Of a DNA stretch of 64,000 nt, positions 25,779-33,946 are shown piece by piece. The notes below the pieces were generated by a model. The model had not been told where the DNA came from. It saw nothing but the letters and a program-made list of their open reading frames with translations, and made no database searches. The position numbers and the translations under genes were made by a program. The stretch is from positions 1-64,000 of the forward strand of contig CAVTSO010000007.1 in assembly GCA_963737445.1 (NCBI GenBank), read 5' to 3'. The first letter of the stretch is position 1; the number at the start of each line of letters is the position of its first letter. Source of the DNA: JAICYJ01 sp963737445 (lineage in GTDB: Bacteria; Actinomycetota; Thermoleophilia; Gaiellales; JAICJC01).

Positions 25779-27118
25779 TCACACCGACCGGCTCTTCAGG
25801 ACTGGGATCGACGAGGAGGCGCACGGCCGCTTCGGGCTGATGGGCGCGTCGACTCCCGGCTCGTGCTCGGCCTGGGCCGGTTGTGACTCGATCACCACGG
25901 CCGCGAGCACGGCGCCGACCGCGGCGCCGGCAGCGAGGGCGTAGAACGCGATCTGGAAGCCGTGCACGAGCGCCGACTCGTTGAGGGCGGTGGCCAGGCC
26001 GTGGGAGTGCACGTAGTTGTTCGTGGCCGTCGTCGCGATCGTCGTGGCGGCCGCGACGCCGATCGCCCCGCCGATCTGCTGGCTCGTGCTGATCAACCCC
26101 GACGCGATTCCGGCATCCGCCGGGCGGACTCCGGTGAGTGCGCCGATTGACATCGGTATGAAGGCGAAGGCCAGCCCGAGGCCGCTGATGATGAAGCCGG
26201 GAACAGATTGCGGAAGTAGTGGCCGTGCACCGGAACCTGCGCGTAGAGCACGAGCGCCACGGCGGCGAGCGCCAGCCCGACCGGCAGCACCCTTCTCACT
26301 CCGAGCCTCGTCACGAGTCCCTGTGAGACCGCCGAGCAGGCGATGGTCGTCAGCGTCAGCCCGATGTAGGCGACCCCGGTCTTGAGCGCCGAGTAGTGCA
26401 GGACCTGCTGCATGTACAGGGTGAGCAGGAAGAACTGTGAGAAGACCGAGCCGCTCGTGATCAGGGCGGCCAGGTTCGATCCCGCGAGCGTCCGTAGCCG
26501 GAAGATGCGTAGCGGCAACAACGGCGCCTTGGAGCGCGACTCGATCAGGAAGAAGGAGACGATCAGCACCCCGGAGGCCGTCAGCAGACCGATGGTCGCG
26601 GGTGTGGCCCACCCGTGCTGGGTGGCGCGGGTCATCCCGTACACCAGCAGCATCAGCCCGGCCGTGATCGTCGCCGCACCGGCGAGGTCGAAGTACCGGT
26701 ACGGCAGCTCGGCGCGGCTCTCGCTCACAAGCACGGGCGTGACCGCCAGGGCAGCGACGCCGACGGGCACGTTCACGAAGAAGATCCACGGCCAGCTGAA
26801 CGCGCTGGTCAAGACGCCTCCCAGCAGCACGCCGACAGCGCCGCCGCTGCCCGCCACAGCGCCCCAGATCCCCAGCGCGCGATTGCGCTCGCGACCCTCC
26901 TGGAACGTTGTGGTCAGGATCGACAGGGCGGCGGGCGACATCATGGCGGCGCCGAGACCCTGCAAGGCAGCGAAACGCGATCAGCGAGGCCTCCGACCAG
27001 GCGAGCCCGTTGAGGAGCGAGCTGACCGTGAACAGGGACAGCCCCGCCATCAGCAGGCGCCGGCGTCCGAACAGATCCGCCAGCCGTCCACCGAGCAGGA
27101 GAAACCCGCCGTGCTGCA
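25779..27118 (-). pseudogene. MFS exporter (DHA2), truncated and frameshifted
   Basis: The remnant starts inside helix 2 with GGFLLLGGRLADLFGRRRLL (motif A) and lacks the first helix and start codon. One extra base near 26969 changes frame before MQGLGAAMMSPAALSILTTT, and another frame change near 26200 precedes GFIISGLGLAFAFIPMSIGA. The C-terminus is complete. Upstream it is fused directly to the tail of a DNA glycosylase gene, so the deletion that removed its head also joined two unrelated genes. Confidence 0.8.
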
Positions 27119-27455
27119 TGAACGCGTACACGCTCGTCGGCCCGACGAAGCGGTAGCCCTGCGACTTCAACGTCTTCGCGACCGCCTCGGCCTCCTGGGT
27201 CGTGGTCGGGAGTTCGGCGAGGGATTTCGGCGCCCGGCTGCGGGTGAGCTCGTACGAGCGCGCGAGCCGAATACGACCGCCCAGCTCAGCCCGACCTGGA
27301 AGACGCCGAGGGTGAGTGCCTCGAACAGGGCGCGTCCGTCGTAGGTGTGGGTGCCCCAGACCTGGTCGTGGTAGCGACCCAGCGCGGTATCGCCATCACC
27401 TGCCCAGCGGCAAGCGCGGCTTCCCGTCGTACCCGATGATCACGTCGGTGCTCAT
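27119..27455 (-). pseudogene. tag: DNA-3-methyladenine glycosylase I (tag), internally deleted
   Basis: The ATG at 27455 opens MSTDVIIGYDGKPR. After a one-base shift it continues RWAGDGDTALGRYHDQVWGT and RALFEALTLGVFQVGLSW, the N-terminal signature of Tag. The middle third is missing: the frame jumps near 27255 to RSYELTRSRAPKSLAELP and then KSQGYRFVGPTSVYAFMQ, the C-terminal Tag motif. Without a stop it runs into the MFS remnant. The two flanking parts are well conserved, so the deletion looks recent, or the locus is misassembled. Confidence 0.7.
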
Positions 27456-27533
27456 GCCGATCAGCCGACGTCGACACTGCTGGATATGCCGCCCCGGCGC
27501 ATCGCTCGATCGCGCTATCTCGTTGTCGCGGCG

Positions 27534-27944
27534 CTAGCCGGCGCGCGCCTCGCGATACATCCTCGCCAGCGACTGCAGGAGCTTCCATCCGATCACGCCG
27601 TTTGCCTCCACCAGCGGCCGGAAGTCCCAGAAGGTGACGCCGTAGCAGCTGAGCTCGCTGGCGGCGGTGATCGTCGCCAGCCGCGCGCCCTCGTCGATCA
27701 GGGCGATCTCGCCGAAGTAGTCGCCCGGCCCCAGGGTCGAGTACTCCTTGCCGGCGACGAACACCGTGGCCTCGCCCGTCTCGATCACGTAGAACGCCGC
27801 CCCGCCGGAGCCCTCCTGCACGACCGTCTCCCCGGCCGGGAACGTTCGCTGCTTGAACAGGCGGGCGATTTGCTTCACCTCGCGCTGGTTCAGGTCGGCG
27901 AACAGCGGCACCCGCTGCAGGGCGTCGACGGGTGCGCCTGTCAC
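27534..27944 (-). CDS. Single-domain cyclic-nucleotide-binding (CRP-like sensor) protein
   Basis: A 136-residue cNMP-binding fold without an HTH. Motifs: LFADLNQREVKQIARLFKQR at the start of the fold, then F-x-x-G-E-x-V-V-x-E-G, and the phosphate-binding cassette segment GPGDYFGEIALIDEGARLAT. The FGEIAL-x-x-x-x-x-R-x-A pattern is the canonical cNMP site. It follows the ATP-grasp gene by 19 bases, and both are on the - strand. It may report cyclic nucleotide levels to the split PEP-utilising enzyme or another partner. GTG start. Confidence 0.85.
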   Translation of the reverse strand: MTGAPVDALQRVPLFADLNQREVKQIARLFKQRTFPAGETVVQEGSGGAAFYVIETGEATVFVAGKEYSTLGPGDYFGEIALIDEGARLATITAASELSCYGVTFWDFRPLVEANGVIGWKLLQSLARMYREARAG

Positions 27945-27963
27945 GTAGCGACCCCCGCCACCG

Positions 27964-28782
27964 TCACGACCCCGATCGCGTCACCGCCCGGCACTGCAGC
28001 AGGTGCAGCTTGCCGTCGGCGAACGCCCATTCGATGTCCCGCGCCGGGCCGTAGATCTGCTCGCAGCGGTCGGCCAGCCCGTTCAGCTCGGCCAGCTGGC
28101 CGTCGTCGAGGCACAGCTGCTCGACCAGCTCGGCTTGCACCTCCTGCTCGAAGGTGCCACCCTCGGGCAGCGTCCGGATCGCGATCTTCTTGAACCCCGG
28201 CGTCCGCTGCAGCACCTCTCCCGACCGATGGATGCGATAGCTGTCCGGGATCACCTGGCCCGCCACCACCGCCTCTCCCAGCCCCCAGCTGGCCTCGATC
28301 ATCCGCTCGTCCGCGCCGTTGATCGGGTTCCGCGTGAACATCACCCCGGCGCTTTCTGGATCCAGCAGCGTCTGCACAACCACGCCGACGCTGGGCCGGG
28401 TGAACAGCCCGACCCGCTGGCGGTAGCTGATCGCCGAGTCGGAGTTCGCCGACCACCAGATCTCGCTCAGCGCCGCGCCCAGCTGCTCCGACGACGGCAC
28501 GTTCAGCAGCGTCAAATGCTGGCCGGCGAAGCTGGCCTCGGCGCCGTCCTCGTCCACGGCCGACGAGCGCACGGCCAGCGGGCCGCCCAGTGGCCCCGCC
28601 GTCTTCGCCACCTGCTTGATCGCGCGGTCATCGCCGGCTGCGACCGCTTCGACGACCGCGCCGGACAGCGCGACCCCCGACGGCACCGGCAGCCCATCTC
28701 GGATCGCCTGTCCCAGCCCCACCGCCTTGGAGCCGTACAGCGCGGTCTCGTGCGCCTTCACCAGCGGCACGGTGCCTTTCAC
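27964..28782 (-). CDS. PEP/pyruvate-binding ATP-grasp subunit of a split PEP-utilising enzyme
   Basis: A 272-residue ATP-grasp module of the PEP synthase/rifampicin phosphotransferase type. It has LAVRSSAVDEDGAEASFAGQ, GVMFTRNPINGADERMIEAS, GLGEAVVAGQVIPDSYRI and the closing DIEWAFADGKLHLLQCR. The N-terminal YGSKAVGLGQAIRDGLPVPSG is the family head. Complete enzymes also carry a His phosphocarrier domain; here that is on the preceding gene. The GTG start overlaps that gene's TGA (28779-28782), so the two are made together. Confidence 0.87.
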   Translation of the reverse strand: MKGTVPLVKAHETALYGSKAVGLGQAIRDGLPVPSGVALSGAVVEAVAAGDDRAIKQVAKTAGPLGGPLAVRSSAVDEDGAEASFAGQHLTLLNVPSSEQLGAALSEIWWSANSDSAISYRQRVGLFTRPSVGVVVQTLLDPESAGVMFTRNPINGADERMIEASWGLGEAVVAGQVIPDSYRIHRSGEVLQRTPGFKKIAIRTLPEGGTFEQEVQAELVEQLCLDDGQLAELNGLADRCEQIYGPARDIEWAFADGKLHLLQCRAVTRSGS

Positions 28783-30419
28783 TCGACCACCGTGACCTCG
28801 CCGGCGTCACCATCGACGCGCACGCGCACCCCGTCGGCGATCCGCCCGGTTGCTTCGCGTGTCCCGACCACGCCGGGGATGCCGTACTCGCGCGCGACGA
28901 TGGCGGAGTGCGAGAGCAGTCCGCCGCTGTCGGTCACGATCGCACCCAGCAGCGGCAGCAGGATGTTGAAGGCCTCGGTGGTCGACTGGGTGACGAGCAC
29001 GTCTCCGGTGACGATCCGGTCGAACTCCGATGGTCCCGAGATCAGCCGGGCAGGCCCCTCGTAGGTGCCCGGGCTGGCGGCCAGCCCACGCAGCACCTGC
29101 TCGTCGTGCTCGGCCTCGGAGCTGCCGAACAGATGACCGAGCGCGATGCCGGTGGCGCGCATCAGCCGTGCCACCTCGGGCGGCAGCGCGGAGGCGTCCG
29201 GCGGCGGCGGTGGCGGGTCGCCCAGCGACCGCGGAGCTGCCTTCGGGTCGCGCGTGGTGCGCTCGGTGGCGCGGGCGGCCAGCCCGTCGGCCGAGGGACC
29301 GGTCCCGTCCGCTACCAGCGAGCACATCTCGTCGAAGCCGGCGTCGATCAGGTGCACCGGCTCGTGGATCTGCCCGCGCTCGGCGACGCGGCGCCCGGCC
29401 TCGAGCACCGCCCGCCGCATCAGGCCGGAGGCCCAGATGTCGCTGAAGACGCCGCGCTCGTCGCGCAGCCGGTAGGTCAGGCGTGCCTCGCCCAGCAGCT
29501 CGTCGAACTCGGCCCGGTGCTGCTCGGGCACCTTGCTGCGGACGTCGGCGACCGCCGCCTCGACGTCCGCGCCCTCGAGGTCGCGTCCGGCCACGGCTAT
29601 CTGGATCGCCCGCACCAGCGCGTCCGGCATCGCTAGCGCGTAGGGCTCGGAGATGTCGAACCCGTCCAGCAGGCGGTATCCGACCAGATCGAGGTACCCT
29701 GACACCGCCTCGCCGGCCTCGCCGTCGAGCGCGCGCAGCGCGGCCAGCACCTGGCCGGGGTCGTCGTCGGACGCGAGCAGCTCGCGGGCCTGCGCATCCG
29801 CCTCGAACGCGGCGATCAGCCGCGCGAGCTCGGCCGAGGCACCGGCGGACACGGGCGCCGTGCCGCGCATCAGGCCGAGCAGCTCAGCCGGCGGCACGTC
29901 GGTCCAGTCGCCCACATGCGCCAGGAAGTCCCCGGTCGGGACGACGGCCGAGGCCGTGTAGCGCATGTGCTGCGCGATCATCGCCGCGTGGTGGTCGCGG
30001 CAGCGCGTCAGATACTCGACCAGCTCCTGGTCGGAGAGGCTGCTGGGATCGACCGACTGCACCGCGCGGTGGGCTTTGATCGAGTCCGGCTTGACCCGCT
30101 CGTCCCAGTCGCGAAGCTGCTCTCGCCAGAGCTTGCCCTGCATCACCTCGGTCGCGCGCTGGAAGCGGGCGGGGATCTCCTCCTCAGCGACCGGCATCAT
30201 CGACCGGTAGCCGAACCCGTGGACGTACGCCGATCCCAGTGAGCCCACGAGCATGCCGTAGAAGCGTGCGAAGTCGCCGGTGCCGCGCGCGAATGCCGCC
30301 GGGTGCACCTCCTGCCAGTAGCGCGTCATCGGCCGCGGGAAGTGCACCGCGTCGCGCTCCCAGTAGCCGGGAGCCGGAGGCTCGAATCGCAGCTCCGTGA
30401 CGGTGTCTGCGTTCGTCAT
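28779..30419 (-). CDS. PEP-utilising mobile (His) domain subunit with large N-terminal region
   Basis: A 546-residue partner of the ATP-grasp subunit. Its C-terminus is the swivelling phosphohistidine domain, with VTDSGGLLSHSAIVAREYGI and P-G-V-V-G-T; the His in L-S-H-S-A is the catalytic one. The N-terminal 400 residues are helical and resemble the substrate-binding region of rifampicin phosphotransferase-like proteins rather than PEP synthase. Gene order (His domain first, ATP-grasp second) is reversed relative to the fused enzymes. The ATG at 30419 has GAGAGGAC upstream. The substrate could be an antibiotic or a metabolite. Confidence 0.83.
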   Translation of the reverse strand: MTNADTVTELRFEPPAPGYWERDAVHFPRPMTRYWQEVHPAAFARGTGDFARFYGMLVGSLGSAYVHGFGYRSMMPVAEEEIPARFQRATEVMQGKLWREQLRDWDERVKPDSIKAHRAVQSVDPSSLSDQELVEYLTRCRDHHAAMIAQHMRYTASAVVPTGDFLAHVGDWTDVPPAELLGLMRGTAPVSAGASAELARLIAAFEADAQARELLASDDDPGQVLAALRALDGEAGEAVSGYLDLVGYRLLDGFDISEPYALAMPDALVRAIQIAVAGRDLEGADVEAAVADVRSKVPEQHRAEFDELLGEARLTYRLRDERGVFSDIWASGLMRRAVLEAGRRVAERGQIHEPVHLIDAGFDEMCSLVADGTGPSADGLAARATERTTRDPKAAPRSLGDPPPPPPDASALPPEVARLMRATGIALGHLFGSSEAEHDEQVLRGLAASPGTYEGPARLISGPSEFDRIVTGDVLVTQSTTEAFNILLPLLGAIVTDSGGLLSHSAIVAREYGIPGVVGTREATGRIADGVRVRVDGDAGEVTVVE

Positions 30420-30491
30420 CGGGAGTCCTCTCGATAGCGGGTGGTGCGCTGAGCATACCGACCTCTGGGCCCTCCGCGAAACCCCAGCCGC

Positions 30492-30529
30492 TTGACATGT
30501 GACCATATGGTCACATATAGTGCTCGCTA
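30492..30529 (+). promoter_or_regulatory. Promoter with perfect 20-bp operator for the ArsR gene
   Basis: TTGACA (30492-30497) and TATAGT (30516-30521) are separated by 18 bases. The 20-bp sequence ATGTGACCATATGGTCACAT (30497-30516) is a perfect palindrome filling the spacer. A start site six to eight bases after the -10 would fall on the ArsR ATG at 30529, so the message should be leaderless. The position suits autorepression: a dimer bound here would exclude RNA polymerase. The His-domain gene is transcribed the other way from the same interval and may be co-regulated. Confidence 0.8.
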
Positions 30530-30846
30530 TGGACGACGACGCGGTGTTCAAGGCACTGGCCGACCCCACCCGGCGGCACCTGCTCGACCGGCTGCACGAG
30601 CGCGACGGGCGCACGCTCTCGGAGCTCGAGTCGGAGCTGGAGATGTCCCGCTTCGGCGTGATGAAGCACCTGCGCGTGCTGGAGGCCGCCGGCCTCGTCG
30701 TCGCCCTCCGCTCGGGCCGGGAGAAGCTGCACTACCTGAACCCGGTGCCGATCCGGCTGATCCACGACCGGTGGATCGACAAGTACACCGAGGGCCACGT
30801 GTCCGCGCTGGCCCGGCTCAAGACGACACTGGAGGACACCGCATGA
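30529..30846 (+). CDS. ArsR-family winged-helix repressor
   Basis: A 105-residue dimeric repressor beginning MDDDAVFKALADPTRRHLLD, the standard ArsR head. The recognition region is LESELEMSRFGVMKHLRVLE, followed by the wing with LRSGREKLHYLNP. No Cys or His metal site is seen. This matches the subgroup paired with SRPBCC proteins, where the signal is not a metal. Its stop overlaps the start of the SRPBCC gene (ATGA). A near-perfect operator/promoter lies directly upstream. Confidence 0.92.
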   Translation: MDDDAVFKALADPTRRHLLDRLHERDGRTLSELESELEMSRFGVMKHLRVLEAAGLVVALRSGREKLHYLNPVPIRLIHDRWIDKYTEGHVSALARLKTTLEDTA

Positions 30847-31289
30847 CCACCATGACCGCGACCACCACGCAGGTCTACCAGCTGTTCATTCGGGCGACGC
30901 CGGAGCAGATCTGGGAGGCGATCACGACGCCCGAGTTCACCGCCCAGTACTTCCACGGCGCCCGCATCGAGGTCACCGGCGAGCGTTACCTGTCGCTCGG
31001 CCCCGACGACAGCATCTGGGGCGACGACCAGGTGCTGGAGTTCGATCCGCCGCGGCGGCTGGTGCACGGCTGGCGCTGGCTCTACTCGCCCGAGCTGGCA
31101 GCCGAGAAGACCAGCCGCGTGACCTGGGAGATCGAGCCACAGGACGGCGGCCATTGCCTGCTGCGCGTCGTGCACGACCAGCTCGAGGGCGCTCCCTTGA
31201 CCGCCGAGTCCGTCTCCGGCCGGGGCTGGATGATGGTGCTGTCCGGCCTGAAGACGCTGCTCGAGACCGGCAGGCCTCTGGCCGGCTGA
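30843..31289 (+). CDS. SRPBCC / AHSA1-like small-molecule-binding protein
   Basis: A 148-residue START-like protein. IRATPEQIWEAITTPEFTAQ near the N-terminus and a final helix with GWMMVLSGLKTLLETG are typical of the AHSA1 branch of SRPBCC proteins. Such proteins often lie downstream of an ArsR-type repressor and probably bind a hydrophobic ligand in a deep cavity. Translational coupling with the repressor suggests they form one regulatory unit. Confidence 0.88.
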   Translation: MTTMTATTTQVYQLFIRATPEQIWEAITTPEFTAQYFHGARIEVTGERYLSLGPDDSIWGDDQVLEFDPPRRLVHGWRWLYSPELAAEKTSRVTWEIEPQDGGHCLLRVVHDQLEGAPLTAESVSGRGWMMVLSGLKTLLETGRPLAG

Positions 31290-31402
31290 CTGTCCAACGT
31301 CGGCTTGGTGCGCGGCGGCGGCACAGGGCCACCGCCGCGCACACCGCTTGCGCCGACTCGATCTCCGAGCAACTCGCGGCCGGCGGGCGTACGCTTCATC
31401 CC

Positions 31403-32545
31403 GTGAGCCGCTCCCGCGCACGGCACCTGTTCGCCGAGAACCGGCTGGAGGTCGCCTGGGTGGCGTTCGCCTGCCTGAACCTGGTGGCGATGCTGGTGCT
31501 GATCACCGAGAACGGCGCCCACGGCTGGGAGACCGTGCCCTTCCACCTGATCTACGTCAGCTTCACGCTGCTCTACGGGTACCGCATGTGGCGCGCCAAG
31601 GGCACGATCGCGGGCATCACCTTCGTGTCGCTGGCGGCCGGCGGCATGACGCTGGTGGCCGTGCACCGTTCCCGTGAGGACTGGGCGGAGCTGACCGAGG
31701 TGCCGCTGATGGGGCTGATGTTCCTGGCCATGGTCTACCACGTGCGGCGTCGCCAGGACGCCGTGGCCGAGAGCGACCGGCTCGCCTCGAACCTGCGTGC
31801 CTCGTTGCAGCGGCAGCGCGACTTCGTGTCCAACGCGTCGCACGAGCTGCTGACGCCGATCACGATCGCGCGCGGCCACATCGACCTGCTCAGCCGCTAC
31901 CACAGCGCCGGCCACGAGGAGATCGGCGCCATCAGCGACACGGTGGTCGGCGAGCTGGAGCGGATGGAGCGGCTGATCGACCAGCTGCTGCTGATCGAGG
32001 GTGCGCCCACGCCGGGCTTCCTGCTGCCGGTCGAGACGCGCCTGAAGCCGTTCATCGACGAGCTGTTCCAGCGCTCGCGGGTGGCGGCGCCGCGCGAGTG
32101 GTCGCTGGGCGCGATCCCCGACGTCGTGGTGGTGGTCGACCGCGACCGGCTGGCGATCTCACTGGAGGAGCTGTTGGAGAACGCGATCCGCCACACCCAG
32201 GAGGGCGACCGCATCGGCATCGACGCCGTCCAGCTGGCCGGCCAGGTGCTGCTGACGGTGCGCGACTCCGGCAAGGGCATCCCGCCGGAGGCGCTCGGCC
32301 ACGTGTTCGACCGCTTCTACCGGGTCGACCGCGATCGCAACCGCCGCGGCGGCGGCGCCGGCCTCGGGCTCTCGATCGTGCGGGCCGTGGCCGAGGCCCA
32401 CGGCGGCTCCATCACGGTGGTCAGCCGGCCGGGCGTCGGCACCGCCTTCACGATCACGCTGCCGGTCGGCTCAGCCCGTCATCAGCCGGTAGCCGCCGCC
32501 GCGGACGGTCTCGATCCGGATCGCGGGGTGCAGCTTGCGACGTAG
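31403..32545 (+). CDS. Membrane sensor histidine kinase (HisKA/HATPase)
   Basis: A 380-residue kinase with about four N-terminal helices (VAFACLNLVAMLVLI and later segments) and little extracytoplasmic sequence, so it probably senses within the membrane. Motifs: H-box FVSNASHELLTPITIARGHI, N-box EELLENAIRHT, G1 VRDSGKGIPPEALGHVFDRF, and G2 GAGLGLSIVRAVAEAHGG. GTG start at 31403 without a clear ribosome-binding site. The last 25 residues run past the ATPase and overlap the end of the convergent response regulator by 75 bases. The two are presumed cognate partners. Confidence 0.9.
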   Translation: MSRSRARHLFAENRLEVAWVAFACLNLVAMLVLITENGAHGWETVPFHLIYVSFTLLYGYRMWRAKGTIAGITFVSLAAGGMTLVAVHRSREDWAELTEVPLMGLMFLAMVYHVRRRQDAVAESDRLASNLRASLQRQRDFVSNASHELLTPITIARGHIDLLSRYHSAGHEEIGAISDTVVGELERMERLIDQLLLIEGAPTPGFLLPVETRLKPFIDELFQRSRVAAPREWSLGAIPDVVVVVDRDRLAISLEELLENAIRHTQEGDRIGIDAVQLAGQVLLTVRDSGKGIPPEALGHVFDRFYRVDRDRNRRGGGAGLGLSIVRAVAEAHGGSITVVSRPGVGTAFTITLPVGSARHQPVAAAADGLDPDRGVQLAT

Positions 32546-33145
32546 CCGCCCCACGTAGACGTCGACCACGTTCGAGCGCGGGTCGAACTGGTACTCCCAG
32601 ACCGCGTTCAGGATCCGCTCCCGCGAGACGGTCTGGTTGGGCGACCTGACCAGGTACTCGAGCAGGCCGAACTCCCGCTCCGACAGCGACAGCGTGCGGC
32701 CGTCGCCCCAGCACAGCGTGCGCGAGCGCCCGTCCAGCGTGAACTCCAGGTCGGGCTCGCGGCCGGGCTCCGGCTCGGCCGGCGAGCGGCCGCGGCGAAG
32801 CAGCGCCCGCACGCGTGCCAGCAACTCGTCCAGCGCGAACGGCTTGGCTAGGAAGTCGGTCGCGCCCGCGTCCAGCGCGGCCACCTTCGCCTCGACAGAG
32901 CGCCGAGCCGACAGCACCAGCACCGGCACCTGGTTGGCCGCCTGGGACAGCTCGCGCAGCACGTCGAAGCCGCTCTTCGCCGGCAGCAGCAGGTCGAGGA
33001 TGGCCAGATCCCACTCCTCGTCGCGGAGGCGCCGGCAGGCGATCTCGCCGTCGGGAGCCACGCCGGTGGTATAGCCCTCGGCCTGCAGCCCGCGCGCCAC
33101 AAACCGTGCGATCAGGTCCTCATCCTCGACGATCAGTACCCGCAT
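32471..33145 (-). CDS. OmpR/PhoB-family response regulator
   Basis: A 224-residue regulator. The receiver begins MRVLIVEDEDLIARFVARGL, with phosphoacceptor Asp in AILDLLLPAKSG near residue 51 and the conserved Lys in FLAKPFALDELLARVRALLR. The C-terminal winged helix contains LSLSEREFGLLEYLVRSPNQ and VDVYVGRLRRKL. GGAGGAC precedes the ATG. It is tail-to-tail with the histidine kinase rather than in the usual tandem operon, and it is divergent from the terminal oxidase operon, which it could control. Confidence 0.93.
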   Translation of the reverse strand: MRVLIVEDEDLIARFVARGLQAEGYTTGVAPDGEIACRRLRDEEWDLAILDLLLPAKSGFDVLRELSQAANQVPVLVLSARRSVEAKVAALDAGATDFLAKPFALDELLARVRALLRRGRSPAEPEPGREPDLEFTLDGRSRTLCWGDGRTLSLSEREFGLLEYLVRSPNQTVSRERILNAVWEYQFDPRSNVVDVYVGRLRRKLHPAIRIETVRGGGYRLMTG

Positions 33146-33277
33146 CGGGTCCTCCGTTGAAACGGCCGGAGTATCGGAGAGCGAGGGTACCAAAAAAGGG
33201 TCGCGGAGATGACAGCGAGATGACAATGGCTTGACGCTCGTGGCCGCCCGGCTCAGAGTGCGCGGCGTGTTGCCGAC

Positions 33278-33934
33278 GTGACCATGAACCGCCGGATCGC
33301 CGGGATCGCCGCCGGAACCGCGGGTGCGATCGTGCTGATCACCTGGTACGTGATGTCCTGGGTGACCAGCTTCCCGCCCACCGTGATGGCCGGCACCACG
33401 GGCGGGGTTACCAACGTCACGTTCCAGACAGTGGCCTCCTACGGCCACCAGCCGCACCCCGACTGGGTCTCATACCTGGTCAAGAACCAGCAGGGCCAGT
33501 GGGTGCACAGCACCGTGGTGCAGGTGCCGGCCCACAGCCTGGTCAGGTTCACGGTCTACAACTACGACGGCGCCAGCGGCCTTCGCAACCCGCTCTGGTC
33601 ACAGCCGCGCGGCACGGTCGGCGGCACCGAGACGATCGACGGGAAGCCGGTGGTGTCAATCAACCCGGACGACACCTCGCACACGTTCGCGATTCCTGAC
33701 ATGGGCGTCAGCGTCGCGATTCCCGGCGTCGCCGACGACGCGCCCAACCAGTGCGAGGTCACGCCCTGCCAGCTGTCGATGGCGCACCACACCATCACCT
33801 TCACGATCCGCACCGGCAAGCCCGGCCACTACCGCTGGCAGTGCTTCGTGCCCTGTGCCGCCGGGTTCCCGAACGGCTTCGGCGGTCCCATGCAGACGGT
33901 CGGCTGGATGGATGGCTACCTGAATGTGGCCTGA
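33278..33934 (+). CDS. Membrane-anchored cupredoxin-like protein of the oxidase operon
   Basis: A 218-residue protein with one N-terminal helix (AAGTAGAIVLITWYVMSWVT) and an outward cupredoxin fold. Ligand-type residues are the His in D-T-S-H-T-F-A-I-P and the cluster Q-C-F-V-P-C-A-A-G followed by a distant Met. This resembles the CuA loop of oxidase subunit II but lacks its final His. It precedes coxB by 12 bases and begins the operon. It may deliver copper or electrons to the oxidase. The start at 33278 (GTG) or 33284 (ATG) is not settled. Confidence 0.75.
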   Translation: MTMNRRIAGIAAGTAGAIVLITWYVMSWVTSFPPTVMAGTTGGVTNVTFQTVASYGHQPHPDWVSYLVKNQQGQWVHSTVVQVPAHSLVRFTVYNYDGASGLRNPLWSQPRGTVGGTETIDGKPVVSINPDDTSHTFAIPDMGVSVAIPGVADDAPNQCEVTPCQLSMAHHTITFTIRTGKPGHYRWQCFVPCAAGFPNGFGGPMQTVGWMDGYLNVA

Positions 33935-33946
33935 CCGGGGACAGCC

